Below are positions 34,233 through 44,996 of a DNA stretch of 64,000 bases, piece by piece (positions within the stretch are counted from its first letter, which is position 1; each line of letters opens with the position of its first letter). A model generated the notes under the pieces. The model saw only the letters and a list, made by a program, of their open reading frames with translations, had not been told where the DNA came from and searched no databases. The DNA lies in the NCBI GenBank assembly GCA_034769895.1, contig CM068373.1, positions 284,427,379 through 284,491,378 on the forward strand, written 5' to 3'. This stretch comes from Magicicada septendecula (taxonomy: Eukaryota > Arthropoda > Insecta > Hemiptera > Cicadidae). Position numbers and translations under genes: made by a program.

Positions 34233-34697
34233 TTAGCTGTTGTGTTGTTTTCCCGCCAGTTCTTTTATTTGTTCTTTTGTTTCTTTCGATTGTTGTTCAA
34301 GTCGTTGTGTTTGTTGTAATAGTTGTTCTTTTGTTTCTTTCGATTGTTGTTCAATTCGTTGTGTTTGTTGTACTAGTTGTTGGAGTATTGTATATATATC
34401 GGTGTCTTTGTTTTTCTCTGGTAATGTCTGATATACTGGTCTCTCTCTAACCTCTACTAGTGTTTCTTGTGTAATATGTCGTGTTTCTGCATTTTCTCCG
34501 TTCAGTCCCCGCGTCCTTGACTCTTCATTCCCCATTGAAATGTGTGCGATCGTCTGCGAATCTCCTATCTGATTGTTTATATCGAAGTCCATTTCGTTAC
34601 CGTGGGATGTTGTTTCTGTATTCATGTTATTGTTTTCGTTACCGTGCGTGTTGTTCTGTGTGTTAATGTTTTTCCTACTCTTACTCCGCGTAATCAT
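34233..34697 (-). CDS. Element A Gag N-terminal frame
   Basis: 154 codons starting soon after the primer site: MITRSKSRKN, then an Asn/Glu-rich stretch, then a duplicated Gln-rich heptad unit (QTQRLEQQSKETKEQ twice). It ends at TAA 34233..34235 in a CAACA-rich stretch. The 386-codon Gag frame begins 30 bases later in the -1 register. It is most simply the first part of one Gag interrupted by slippage in the repeat, though two separate proteins are possible. Confidence 0.6.
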   Translation of the reverse strand: MITRSKSRKNINTQNNTHGNENNNMNTETTSHGNEMDFDINNQIGDSQTIAHISMGNEESRTRGLNGENAETRHITQETLVEVRERPVYQTLPEKNKDTDIYTILQQLVQQTQRIEQQSKETKEQLLQQTQRLEQQSKETKEQIKELAGKQHNS

Positions 34698-34773
34698 ACA
34701 ACTATATCTTATATTATCGTTATTCTTAATTCTATTTTATTTTTATTTTACTATTCTATTAGTGACTCAATAG

Positions 34774-34793
34774 TCCCACGTTCCGGGCGACAG
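34774..34793 (-). promoter_or_regulatory. Element A tRNA primer-binding site
   Basis: The minus strand reads TGTCGCCCGGAACGTGGG soon after the 5' LTR end (ATTACA plus TTC). It resembles the complement of an insect lysine tRNA (CUU) 3' end with mismatches; the tRNA identity is inferred. Confidence 0.5.
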
Positions 34794-34795
34794 AA

Positions 34796-36313
34796 TGTAA
34801 TACACTTTTAAATAGGCCTTAATAAAAGTTCACGTTACTATTATACATACTACACTCGGCCTACGAGCATGTGAAAAGTAAGAGTTTATCAAGCTAATTT
34901 ACCCAATGACAATATTAATATTTATAACATACTAATTATCAGCAACAGAATGTAACAATTACTTTAGTGTACCGACTCTTAAAAATTATCCCAGGGCGCC
35001 AGTAATAAATAAACACAATTTGACTGTTATTAATTAAGTTTTTAATAACTAATTTGTATTTACATATTACAAAATTTGTAGATCATTACCTTTAATAAGT
35101 TTGCTATAAAATTTGTTTGTGCTTATTTCTTGGCTATGAATTCTTTGACTAATTGAGTCACCAAGTATGAGTTACATACATTTAAATTTAATAGACAATA
35201 GTACAATAAGTGTTCATTTTATTATTTACTTGCATGTTGAATCCACTCTGCGCCGTGATGTAATCAATTCTACACGTTCCAGGCAGGTCACCGACGTTAA
35301 TCGTTGAGCCCTTATCCTTGTTAGTTTTGCACTAATTTATACACTTGTTTCACAGGTATTAAACACCATTCACTTTGACAACTTAGTGATAACTACACAT
35401 GTGCCGCATGCTAATACACTTGTTGAATACACAGTATATTCTTTTACAAAGCTAAGTGCGTCTAACACCAGATTAATAACTGTTTGCTGCATGACGTTGA
35501 CACATTTAAATCGCAATGTATTTCGATTTAACGATTGATGCTGTGTTAAGTAAAACTTGGATATGTTATCCGATTTTAACTTATATTCTCTAATTTCTCT
35601 GCACGTTATTCTTGTAAACGATTATTAAATGTTTATAATATGTAGCTTTCACAATACTTAATATCGCGTTACCGTGACTGACTTACGTGGCGATTGAAAT
35701 ATATTTAATCAAATTACTGAGAAATTATTATTGCAACTAATACGAGTCTAATATCTGTAATCTCTCCGTTGACTACTCTAACTTCTTACACTCCGTATTT
35801 TTATATTTCGCTAAAACTACCCTCACTCAATATCGACAAACTACATGCCTATTGGTCTGACTTACCGCTAAATTCAAAACTACCCAATCTGTTTATCGGA
35901 ACAGCCCGCGCAAAAAATGACGCTATCCGCTATTCGTCCACAAAATGCGCGTGAACACGTGGTATGAAACTTCGCGTCACCTCCCATTTCACACATACGC
36001 TCTCTCTCTAAAATATAGCTCCCTATTGTTAGGCGAACTTAACTTTTACAACCTTAGTAAATGTTTCTTACACCCTAGCAAAATAATACAGTTTTATGAC
36101 GGTCCGACCCTTCCGTGACAAAATATAAATTCTTAGCCGACTTACTGGCGTCAACGCAAGGTCGTCTTTTGAATAGCTACCGCTCTTTACTACATATTTT
36201 AATGTTTTCTTACTTCTAAAGAAAACCACCGCTTTCTATAAATTTACATTTCTCCCTGGGTACCATATGACTTTGTCCCCGTAAAATTGTTAAGAATACA
36301 ATTTTCCGTGATA
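34796..36313 (-). repeat. Element A 5' LTR
   Basis: 1518 bp, same length and ends as 27695..29212, with about five substitutions between the two. Confidence 0.9.
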
Positions 36314-38099
36314 AGGTGGCATAATAATAATCACACAGACTATAGTTAAAAAGTGGGGTGTTATTTAGTATTAAGAAGTTATGTTCAATCAAACAGAATT
36401 TGATACTAGTGATTTAGAAAATAACACACAGACAATTGTTTTGCAGTGTGTAACCAGTTAAATGTAGGAAATTATAATTATTAAGATAAGGAGTATAGTT
36501 AAGAGTTTTGTGTTATATTAAAAAAAGTTCTTGTTACTAGCAGATCAAGTTAAATTAATATTGTATCACAGGGTCATAGTCAACTGTCATCCATCATTCT
36601 AAATTGTTTAGTAAGATAAATGTAAAATCCACAAGATACTAGTTTTTACATGACAAAACCCCAGGCCAAGTTTGGTATCAAATGATTTATAATTTTATTT
36701 GGAATAACCACATATAAATTGTATTAAATATTATTGTGTTATGATAAAAAGGTAATTTGAAGGCAAAATATACAATGTAATGTATTTTAATGATCATGGT
36801 AATGTAACACTTTAACTTTGCATAATGGGCCAATAAGAATCCAAGAAAGTTTGGTCAGCTGCTGTGAAAAAAATGAAATTGGGACACTTGATTGTTAACC
36901 ACAATAAAATACGGTTGAGGAGTGCTGATAAAAAAATTATGTAAAAAATGTTCAAGAAAGGAACCAAACTCAGAAGGATGAATTATCAAAAAAGAAAAAT
37001 CATGAAGTTATTACAATAAGTCATCTAACCCAACATGAACACTACCAGTGAAGTTAACGAAAATATAGAGATGAACAAGAAGGAAGCCTAAATTAAAATT
37101 AACTAAAGAACTGTATGTATTCTACAAAATTTAACCAACCAATTCTTGTAATCCAAATACGAATAATCACCAGCAACACCAACAACTCACACCACAGTAG
37201 TAATTGATAAAACATTTTATAAAAAAAAAAAAAGAACAGAATATAAGAAATAGTGAACACGAAGTGACAATATTTTATTAATATACATTGGGAACTAATT
37301 TACCCTAACTACAGCTGGTCACTCATCGACATGATAATACTAACCAACCAGCATGCCTTGCGCACATAACGAAATGAAATATTACAGGCCATACTGTTCA
37401 AACATTAATAGCTATTTATAATATTATGTTAGATAATAAGTATTAATCTATTTCCATTGTAATGCACTCTTTATTTGTTTTTTATTATTGAACCTTGCGT
37501 AGCAGCCAAAAGAACTTCACTTTTATATACTTAATTCATTTGACAAATGACCCTGAGATAAGAATCGATCATTGCTAATGTTAATATCGAAATAACAATT
37601 TTTTACTAAAATTGAATAAAAATTTTAAAGGTTAAACATTATTATTATCAATATCATTTCCATGTGTTTTATTTCTCGAAGGTAAAGTATAAATAGGATT
37701 CGCTCTATACGCACGAAGATCAAGAAGACGTCTGCGAGTTGTAAAAATAACAAAAATTATGAAACCGAAAATAACCTCAACGAATACGTTTGGGATGGAA
37801 ATCGGACGTATTCATTAAGAAATTGTTTTGGGACGATACAACCGCTATATTCAAACATTTGAAGCAGACGAACTGAAGAATTATCTTCCGTTAATTCTAA
37901 AATTAACCGATAAAGAAGATTCATCAATAAAATAAAATTATAATTAAATAGAATTAACATATATATGAGGAATAAACATGCAACCATTAGTATCAACTGA
38001 CAAAAACAGATACACATAGAGCAAAAGTATTTATTAAACAACCCAGTTTTTATGACATATTAACACTCTTAATACGAAGGTACAAGTTTCGTAATAAAT

Positions 38100-38119
38100 T
38101 GGCGCACCAACTAGTGGGC
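38100..38119 (+). promoter_or_regulatory. Element B tRNA primer-binding site (first copy)
   Basis: TGGCGCACCAACTAGTGGGC just after the LTR end; the second copy is at 53700. It begins TGGCGC as in lysine-tRNA sites. Confidence 0.5.
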
Positions 38120-38272
38120 TTAAATTAGGGAAATAATAGGTGAAGAAATAAAAATAAGTGAATTAATTTCCTAATTTTTAGCTGGCGACTGCTATAGGTT
38201 CTGAAAAGTAATAAAGGTGCAAGGAGGGCGACATCAAAGAAACGGACGAAGGAGGCCAAGAAAGAAGTCAGG

Positions 38273-40398
38273 ATGGAAGAAAAGGAAGTAACATCGGTTG
38301 AGGATGTGGAAACGGTAGTAAGGGAGGAAGCTAGAGGAGACCCGAATCTACTGAAATTAATGGAAATACTGAATACTATGAAGGAGGATATTAAACAGAC
38401 GAATGAATAAAATAAACAAACAAATGAAAAAATTGATATCATCAAGGAAGATAACAAACAAACAAATGAGAAAATAGACAGTATGAAGGAAGAGATTAAT
38501 GAGAACTCAAGGGTACAAAATGAGAATTTGAGGGAAAATTTAATAAAACAAATGAATGAGAGGATGGACAGTGCAAACGAAAAAATAGACAGTATTAACA
38601 GGAATACTGATGAAAACAATACACAAATGAAGAACTTGAAACAAATTAATGACAAATTTCAAGAGAATAATAAACTAATGAATGACAAAATAGACAGCAT
38701 TAAAGAAAGCAATAAACAATAAACATTAATACTATCCAATGAGAAAATAGATAGTATTAAAGAAAGTTTGGTAAAGCAAATAAACGAAAAAATCGAAACC
38801 ATTCATGGAGATATAAGACCAATAACCAAAACCACGAATTGAGAGAAACTATTAACAGACAAAGGGAAGATATGAACAAAAAATTTGAAGAAAATAATGA
38901 AAAATTAAAGCAAATTCATGAGAAAATCGAGAACGTCAACGAAACAATGAGCCAGCGGATGGACAAAAATAATGGAGAAAGGAAACAATAAATAGCTGAC
39001 ACGAATGACAGGTTGGGAATAGCTAACAAAACCATTACACAAAATAGAGTAGCATTAAATGCCAGAATAGACCGGGACAAAGAATATAATCGTGTTCTAA
39101 TGGAAGGGATACAGAAGGAACAAGAAAACTTGGGAAAATTATAGAAACAAAGCGGAGAAAGGTATGACAGCATTAATGCTACGGTGACTAATTCTACAGG
39201 TCAAGTCCGCCAAAACCAAGAAGAAACTGAAATGATGAGAGCCAGACCAAATAATATTGCTCATCTCTCCACGAATGAAAACAGAGAAGGAATTAACTTC
39301 AAAAACTACCGGAGAAATCCCATGGAATTCCTTGCAAGAATAGATGAACATTATAATAAACACCAAATAACAATATGGAACTCGATTCGGGAGATGTTTA
39401 ACGAGTATTTTAGGGAGATAACAGACAACTGGTGGACAGCGACACGGAATGACCTTATTGATTATATACAATTCAAAAAATTATTTAAAGAGAAATATTG
39501 GTCGGAATCTACACAAAACATTATCAGGGACAACATCTGTCATGGTAGATATGATGTGAATAGAGGTACCTTTCCAACCACTTACTTCTTAGGAAAGGTG
39601 TGTTTGGCTAGACACCTGGTGCCGAAAATACCTGAGGAATGCCTTGTAACTAAAATGGCATACCACTACGATGAAGGAATTGCCAGAGGTCTAGGAAGCC
39701 AAATTAAAACCATACATGCAATGGCTGACCTTTTAGAAAATTATGAACACAAAAATTACTACCGACGAAGCAGGCAACGAACCGATCAGTAAGATTCAGG
39801 AAATAACAACCATGGAATGAATAATAACTATAATAATAATAATAGAAGTAGTTATAATTTTAATAGTAATGATCGTAATAACAATCCAAGTAATATCTCA
39901 AATACTAATCATCAAATGAACCTCAACCGTAACCCAATAAATTCCTATAACAATAACAGGGCAAATCAAAATTATAATAATAGAATGAACCATAATTCTA
40001 GAAATTATAGAAACAATCAGAATTACCACAATTTTAGAACCAATCAGGAAAATAATGCTAATCGTACAAACCAAGATAACAATAATAATAATCGCCCATA
40101 CAGGTCTAGGATCAATTACATTAGTGTAGAAGAGGTTGATTCCAGAAGATATCAACAACCACAAAGGAATAGCTTCGAAAACCACTATAATCAAAGGGGA
40201 AATATCGGGGGCATGAATCATCATGACAACAGGTCAAGAAGTCGAAGCCAGGAGGACATCCAAGGACAGAGGATAAGTGAACCGTTTAACAACATGGACA
40301 ATGAACGACCAGGGACCAGCCCAGCATTCCAGGCGAATCAACTGGCATGCCCGGACAACAACAACGATAGCACTAATTTAAACGGGAGGAGGCAGTGA
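38273..40398 (+). pseudogene. gag: Element B Gag, first copy (broken)
   Basis: The ATG at 38273 opens a long coiled-coil region full of EKIDS and KQTNE-type repeats. It is interrupted by TAA at about 38408 and 38720, a frameshift near 38815, and stops at about 38988 and 39142. The capsid part (39184..39792) includes NYRRNPMEFLARIDEH, FKKLFKEKYWSESTQNIIRD and ICHGRYDVN, matching the Gag capsid of elements A and C. After a TAA at 39790 the frame continues into an Asn/Arg-rich tail (39817..40398) with no zinc knuckle. The same defects occur in the second copy. Confidence 0.8.
40377..40383 (+). promoter_or_regulatory. -1 ribosomal frameshift site (TTTAAAC) of element B, first copy
   Basis: In the gag frame it reads T TTA AAC, 12 bases before the gag TGA. 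In the -1 frame the protease region follows without a stop in the second copy. It is identical to a classic viral slip heptamer. Confidence 0.7.
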
Positions 40399-41113
40399 AA
40401 AACCCTCGCGACTCATCACTGCTCCTATCTACTGGATATAGACATAGACAGACTTTAGGGACTACGGTCAAAAACTCACCATAATATACAACCACTATTT
40501 AAAAAATCTTCGTGAAGAACTACTAGAGGAAACGGTGACAAGTATAATCAACCATAATAATGAAATTCTATATATAACCGCAGAAATCGAAGGAATTCCA
40601 ACACAAATAATGATAGATACCGGTGCAAATGTGTCACTAATTAACGACACTGAATTAGAGAAAATACAAAAGCAAAGCAAACAAATAATACCAACATTAC
40701 CTGTCAATAATATTATCCTAATAGGTGCCACTGGGCGTCAAAATAAAACAGTAAGGAAGCAAGTGTCATTAGAATTAAAAAGCAATGGTGTTGTCATTAA
40801 CATAAAATGTCTAGTCGCAATCAGCTTACCATCTGAATTATTAATAGGATGTGATGTACTGAGGAAATACTCAGCCATTATTGATCTGAGCAAGGAGAAG
40901 GTGTCCTTGTATTCAGAAGGTGCAGTGTGGACGGCGGAGTTAATAGGAAGCGATGGTGCCCCTCCTAGCCGTGCCCACCACCAACTTAGGGAATTAAATT
41001 ATTTACGAAATGACACACAATGCGAAAGGATAGTCTATAAAATGACCAATGATGACCTATGGAATAGTAAACACACAGGAAATAAGAGAATTCAGAAACG
41101 AAGGAACAGATAA
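40399..41113 (+). pseudogene. Element B protease, first copy
   Basis: The active-site segment IMIDTGANVSLIND is within the open part 40535..41113, followed by LLIGCDVLRKYSAIIDLSKE. Compared with the second copy, one A is missing near 40464, which breaks the link to the gag frame. Pol decay continues downstream. Confidence 0.75.
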
Positions 41114-41899
41114 TTTGACAACAAGGTAAATAGAGGACCTGATTACCATATATCAGAAATATAAACATGTATTTTCCGAAAAACCGGGAAAAGTAAAAAA
41201 CTATCAGAGTAAAATACAATTTAAGGAACCGGTGGAATTCCACACAAAATCCTATCCTATAGCATATTCACTAAAGGAGGTGGTTAGGGCTGAAATTAAT
41301 AAAATGTTACAAAACGATATCATTGAGCATAGCCAATCACCATTAAATTTACTAGTCCAATAGTAGCAATCCGGCGGAGAGAGTACTGAGAGAAGTGGGT
41401 AGAATATTAAGGACATATTGTCACCACCAACAAAGGAAGTGGCCAGAACACTTACCAGCCACGTAGGATTTTATAAACCTAGCATATCATCCATCAATTG
41501 CACTCCATACACAGCCATGCATGAAAAACGACCACCCAGAGAGATCCAAGAATTAATTTAGTTTCCTGAGTCCCAGAAATATCAATCTGACAAAATAAGA
41601 TTTTATGATAAAATAATAGAAAACATGGAAAACGGAAAAACAAATATAACAAAACCAAGGGTAAAATAATTAAATATGAAGTAGGAGAGAAGGTATTGTT
41701 AACGAACAGGGAATTGCCCAGCACTCTAGAAGGAATTTCGGAGAAATTGTTATTACTCTAAGTAGGACCATACACTGTAACAAAAAACCACAACAATAAC
41801 ACGTCCTACTTCGAAGAAGATAAAATGCAATTACAATCAACTGTCACTGAAGAAATATCAACAACAAGAAAAGGAAAATGTAACATAAGTAATTATGTC
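41114..41899 (+). pseudogene. Element B truncated pol: RT start fused to integrase end, first copy
   Basis: Up to about 41360 the sequence encodes the start of reverse transcriptase (YKHVFSEKPGKVKNYQ, INKMLQNDIIEHSQSPLN). Around 41357..41370 it jumps to integrase downstream of the second catalytic Asp (SNPAERVLREVGRILRTYCH), followed by a poorly kept tail (MHEKRPPREIQEL). The RT core, RNase H and half of integrase are deleted. Stops break the rest. The identical deletion is in the second copy. Confidence 0.8.
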
Positions 41900-41903
41900 A
41901 TCA

Positions 41904-43126
41904 TGTAACAGTACATAATGACCCAGTACCAGAATTATGGGAATTAAGGGTGATTTGCAATGTTTTGTATTATGTAATTATTAAAACATACAGATTGGTT
42001 AGGTCCATTGTCCCTCTGGAAAAAAGGAACAACGCAATTTCAGCCAGCGGAAGACACCAAGGTCGCCGATGAACGTGCTGAATTCAACAAAGGCTATGGC
42101 GGTGTTTATGACGAAGTACTACAATATGAATTATGATTGGGCTATAGCACAGCTCCGTCATCGCTAAGAACAATGACGCACTGAGTACAATGTGTGCAAC
42201 GAGGTGTTGTCCAGCAAGACAAAACTGGATGACGTAAGAACTACACACACAAGCGCAATTTTACATTTGCCTCGATCTCATTTCAACGCCATTCTTCATA
42301 GCAGCCACAGCGATGTATCGTTGTGTGCATAAAATTTCACAATAGTTTAAATATAATTGGCAAAATGTTAGCCACAGTAGTGGAGCAAGAAAGGCTCATA
42401 TAACTTGATAATATAAAGATACAAAATATGTAAATTCAGTGTAAACATCAATCTAATTGAACGGCAGACTAAAAGGCGAACACCGGCCATCACCATGGGC
42501 AGCACCCACAACCAACGGATGGACATCAACACCGACTAATCAGAGAAGTTCCTTTTATTATTTTATATCTCATGAGCTCATTAATATCAAATTGTTAATC
42601 AAAAGAATGTACGGATCTAAAATTGAATGTGCGAATGAGAGAGTGAATGTATGGCCATAAACACATATGCCGAGGGCATTGGTTTGTGTAAGAAATCATT
42701 AACTATTAATTAATAATGTTGAAGCTGCAGCAGTAACGTTAAATTGATATCAATCCAGTAAATAAAGAAATCAAAAGAATACCAAGAGATATAGAAAGTA
42801 ACCGCCATTTTGTTTTGGGTCAGATCACCTGACGTCATTATTGTGAACACATGGTTATGTATGTATTAACTTAGAGTGAATTAAAATTGATGGTTAACCT
42901 CCAGAATATTTTGTTATCAATTGTGTCGTCAACTGTGTTTCGAAATCTTCCTGTACCCGAACCTTGGAACCCCTTAGGTATAAAACAGTTTATAAAAGAA
43001 GAAAATAAGCCCGGCGAATAATGAATTTGGTAAGTACCCAGAAATACCAAATTATGGTATTTGTCATACATATCTTGTTAGATATATGTAATAATATTAT
43101 TAAAGAGAAAAGAGTTTTATATTACA
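41904..43126 (+). repeat. Element C 5' LTR, first copy
   Basis: Runs TGTAACAG to TATTACA, 1223 bp. Short frames such as 42457..42660 are chance. Confidence 0.9.
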
Positions 43127-43317
43127 ATTGCCGCCCTCACTGTGGACTTTATATAAAATTAATTTATATAAAACAGATAGATGTAGAAACACAGAAGACG
43201 ATATATAATGAATGAGAGGTTATGTTGTTGAAGTTGAATAGTTAAGTACGAGTTGAGTAAATTGCGTAGTCAAATACAAATAAAGATAAATAACCATTTA
43301 AAATATTAAAATACAAA
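43127..43317 (+). other. Element C primer site and leader, first copy
   Basis: TTGCCGCCCTCACTGTGGAC follows the LTR by two bases and is the likely, diverged, tRNA primer site. The rest is AT-rich leader to the gag ATG. Confidence 0.5.
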
Positions 43318-44664
43318 ATGGCAGAAAATAATAATAGCATGGAAATGGAAAATACAGAGACAGAATCCATTTTATTGGAAAGACACGTTAGCTCAACACC
43401 TAAAGTAGTTGAAAATAAAATCTCATTAGAAAATTTATTCACGTTAATCAGTGACAAATTCAATCAAATGAATGGTACACTTAATGCAAAATTAGATAGT
43501 TTTGAGAGTGAGCTAAAAAAGCAGAATACTTTACAGAATGTCAAATTAAATCAAGTAGAAGAGAAATTTGAAGAATCTGAAAATGAAATATACAAACAAA
43601 ACGTTGAAGTTAACAACAAAATTAGTAAAATAGAGACACAGTATAATAATGTTAAAAGACAAACACAAATTGTAAATGAGCAAGTTCAAACTAAGATAAG
43701 TAATTTAGATGACAAAGTCAAACAAATCAATGAAACCGTTCAAAGTCAAATAGAAATACAAAATAGAGAAGTAGAAAATAAATATGTAGAGACAGTAGAA
43801 CAGTTAGAAATTAAAACTAAGAATGAAGTAGACAAGCAGCTAGAATTGAGAACTCACATTTTAAAAAGTAAAGTAGAACAATGTGAATCAAATGTAGTAG
43901 ACCTAACCAAAAGTATTCAGACAATAGATGGCACTATATCAAAACATGAAAAAGATACAACAAACAAAATAAGTATGTTGCAGAATAGAGTTAAAGAAAT
44001 AGATAGTTTAAGTGTGCAAAATTATAACGATGTGCATGATAGATATAACCTAGTTGAGAGTGATTTAACCAAAATGAAAAATGAATTGCGGGGGGAGATT
44101 AGAAAAAATTTAACGGGAAATACGGAAAGAGTTGTTATTACGAGAGATCTGTACAATGAAATAGAGTTAGAATTATTCAGTTACGAAAACCGCTCAATAC
44201 ACCCCATGCGATTTATTAACCAAACTAGGGAGTACCACCATTTTAGTAGTAGTAATTGGGAGATCCAGTTAACCAAAATAATCAGGTGTTTTAAGGGTAG
44301 TGCCGCGGTATGGGCAGAAGCACACAGAATAGAGTGGGGTAATTATGAGATGTTTGAGCAAGCGTTTAAGGGAAAGTATTGGCCAGAGGAGGAACAAGAA
44401 GCGTTGAGGAGTAAAATAATGGGAACGGGTAATTTCGGGAGTCACTCAAACAATAACATAACAATATATGTGACACAGTTATACAATGAAGTTAAATATT
44501 TAGAACCTCCAATTCTTTTTAATTCTTTTGTAAGGTACGTTAGTAAGCATCTACCTCGAGAGGTTCAAATAACATTAATGACTAAAGAGATATCGAATTT
44601 AAGCGAACTTGAGAAAGTCCTTGATATTTTGCAGAGTATTCGGGATAGGGAAGTGAATAGGTGA
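43318..44664 (+). CDS. gag: Element C Gag (coiled coil and capsid), first copy
   Basis: 448 codons from ATG (MAENNNSMEMENTET). Residues about 40-275 are a long charged coiled coil (NQMNGTLNAKLDSFESELKK and similar heptads). Residues about 285-445 are the capsid (LFSYENRSIHPMRFINQTRE, GSAAVWAEAHRIEW, FKGKYWPEEEQEALRSKIMG). It ends at TGA 44662..44664. The same frame continues after the TGA to 44988 and includes a zinc finger, so the stop is either a mutation or a readthrough site. Particles built from Gag package the RNA in the cytoplasm. Confidence 0.9.
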   Translation: MAENNNSMEMENTETESILLERHVSSTPKVVENKISLENLFTLISDKFNQMNGTLNAKLDSFESELKKQNTLQNVKLNQVEEKFEESENEIYKQNVEVNNKISKIETQYNNVKRQTQIVNEQVQTKISNLDDKVKQINETVQSQIEIQNREVENKYVETVEQLEIKTKNEVDKQLELRTHILKSKVEQCESNVVDLTKSIQTIDGTISKHEKDTTNKISMLQNRVKEIDSLSVQNYNDVHDRYNLVESDLTKMKNELRGEIRKNLTGNTERVVITRDLYNEIELELFSYENRSIHPMRFINQTREYHHFSSSNWEIQLTKIIRCFKGSAAVWAEAHRIEWGNYEMFEQAFKGKYWPEEEQEALRSKIMGTGNFGSHSNNNITIYVTQLYNEVKYLEPPILFNSFVRYVSKHLPREVQITLMTKEISNLSELEKVLDILQSIRDREVNR

Positions 44665-44988
44665 TTAACACAGGGTAACTATAAATCGAATCAGATAGAG
44701 TATAATTCACAAAGAAACAATTACAATGACCATAATGTGACTAATAAAAATAACCATTATAAACCAGGTGAGTGGAGATGTTATAGGTGTCAACAGGAGA
44801 ATTCCCCATTCAGGCGACAGTGTTTCAAATGTAGAACGCCTAGAGAAGGACAACAGAGGAGAGACGAGGAGAGACGAGATAAACCACAAGGCAGAGAGAC
44901 ACCCGACACTAGAGGAGCGGTGAACAACAACCAGAGGCCAGATAAGGGACACCGAGGCCCCTCCACTAGCAGACACCAGGAAAACTAG
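44665..44988 (+). pseudogene. Element C Gag C-terminal part with RanBP2-type zinc finger, first copy
   Basis: In frame with Gag after its TGA. An Asn-rich linker leads to GEWRCYRCQQENSPFRRQCF and KC. The spacing W-x-C-x2-C-x3-N-x6-C-x2-C is that of a RanBP2-type zinc finger (single-stranded RNA binding in known families), instead of the usual CCHC knuckle. A basic, Arg-rich tail follows and ends GAA AAC TAG (44986..44988). Counted as a broken part of gag because of the upstream TGA. Confidence 0.8.
44979..44985 (+). promoter_or_regulatory. Possible -1 frameshift site (GGAAAAC) between gag and pol of element C
   Basis: In the gag frame it reads G GAA AAC then TAG; the -1 frame reads GGA AAA CTA and enters pol, which has no ATG near its start. 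Position and A-site codon match element A's AAAAAAC-TAG, but the first three bases are not identical, so it is a weaker slip site. The second copy is at 60580..60586. Confidence 0.45.
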
Positions 44989-44996
44989 AAACGACA

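Larger units (their letters stand above)
27695..36313 (-). mobile_element. Element A: nearly complete Ty3/gypsy LTR retrotransposon, minus strand
   Basis: LTRs of 1518 bp each (27695..29212 and 34796..36313) differ at only about five positions that I noticed, so the insertion is recent. AGGT duplications flank it (27691..27694 and 36314..36317), and the empty site is visible at 51912..51915. The internal 5.6 kb encodes gag and a full pol, with no env. It lies inside the first LTR of element B. Confidence 0.95.
27277..38096 (+). repeat. Element B first LTR, interrupted by element A
   Basis: LTR sequence is present at 27277..27694 and 36318..38096; element A and one AGGT lie between. The net length is about 2.2 kb, as in the middle LTR. 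The end (GTTTCGTAATA) is an imperfect inversion of the start (TGTAACGAAAC) and lies three bases before a TTGGCGCACC primer site; the exact end is inferred. Confidence 0.75.

Noticed and set aside
38125..38655. 176-codon minus-strand frame rich in Phe, Ser and Ile (repeated at 53725..54255)
   Set aside because: It is antisense to the coiled-coil gag of element B; the composition is the mirror of Glu/Lys/Asn-rich codons.
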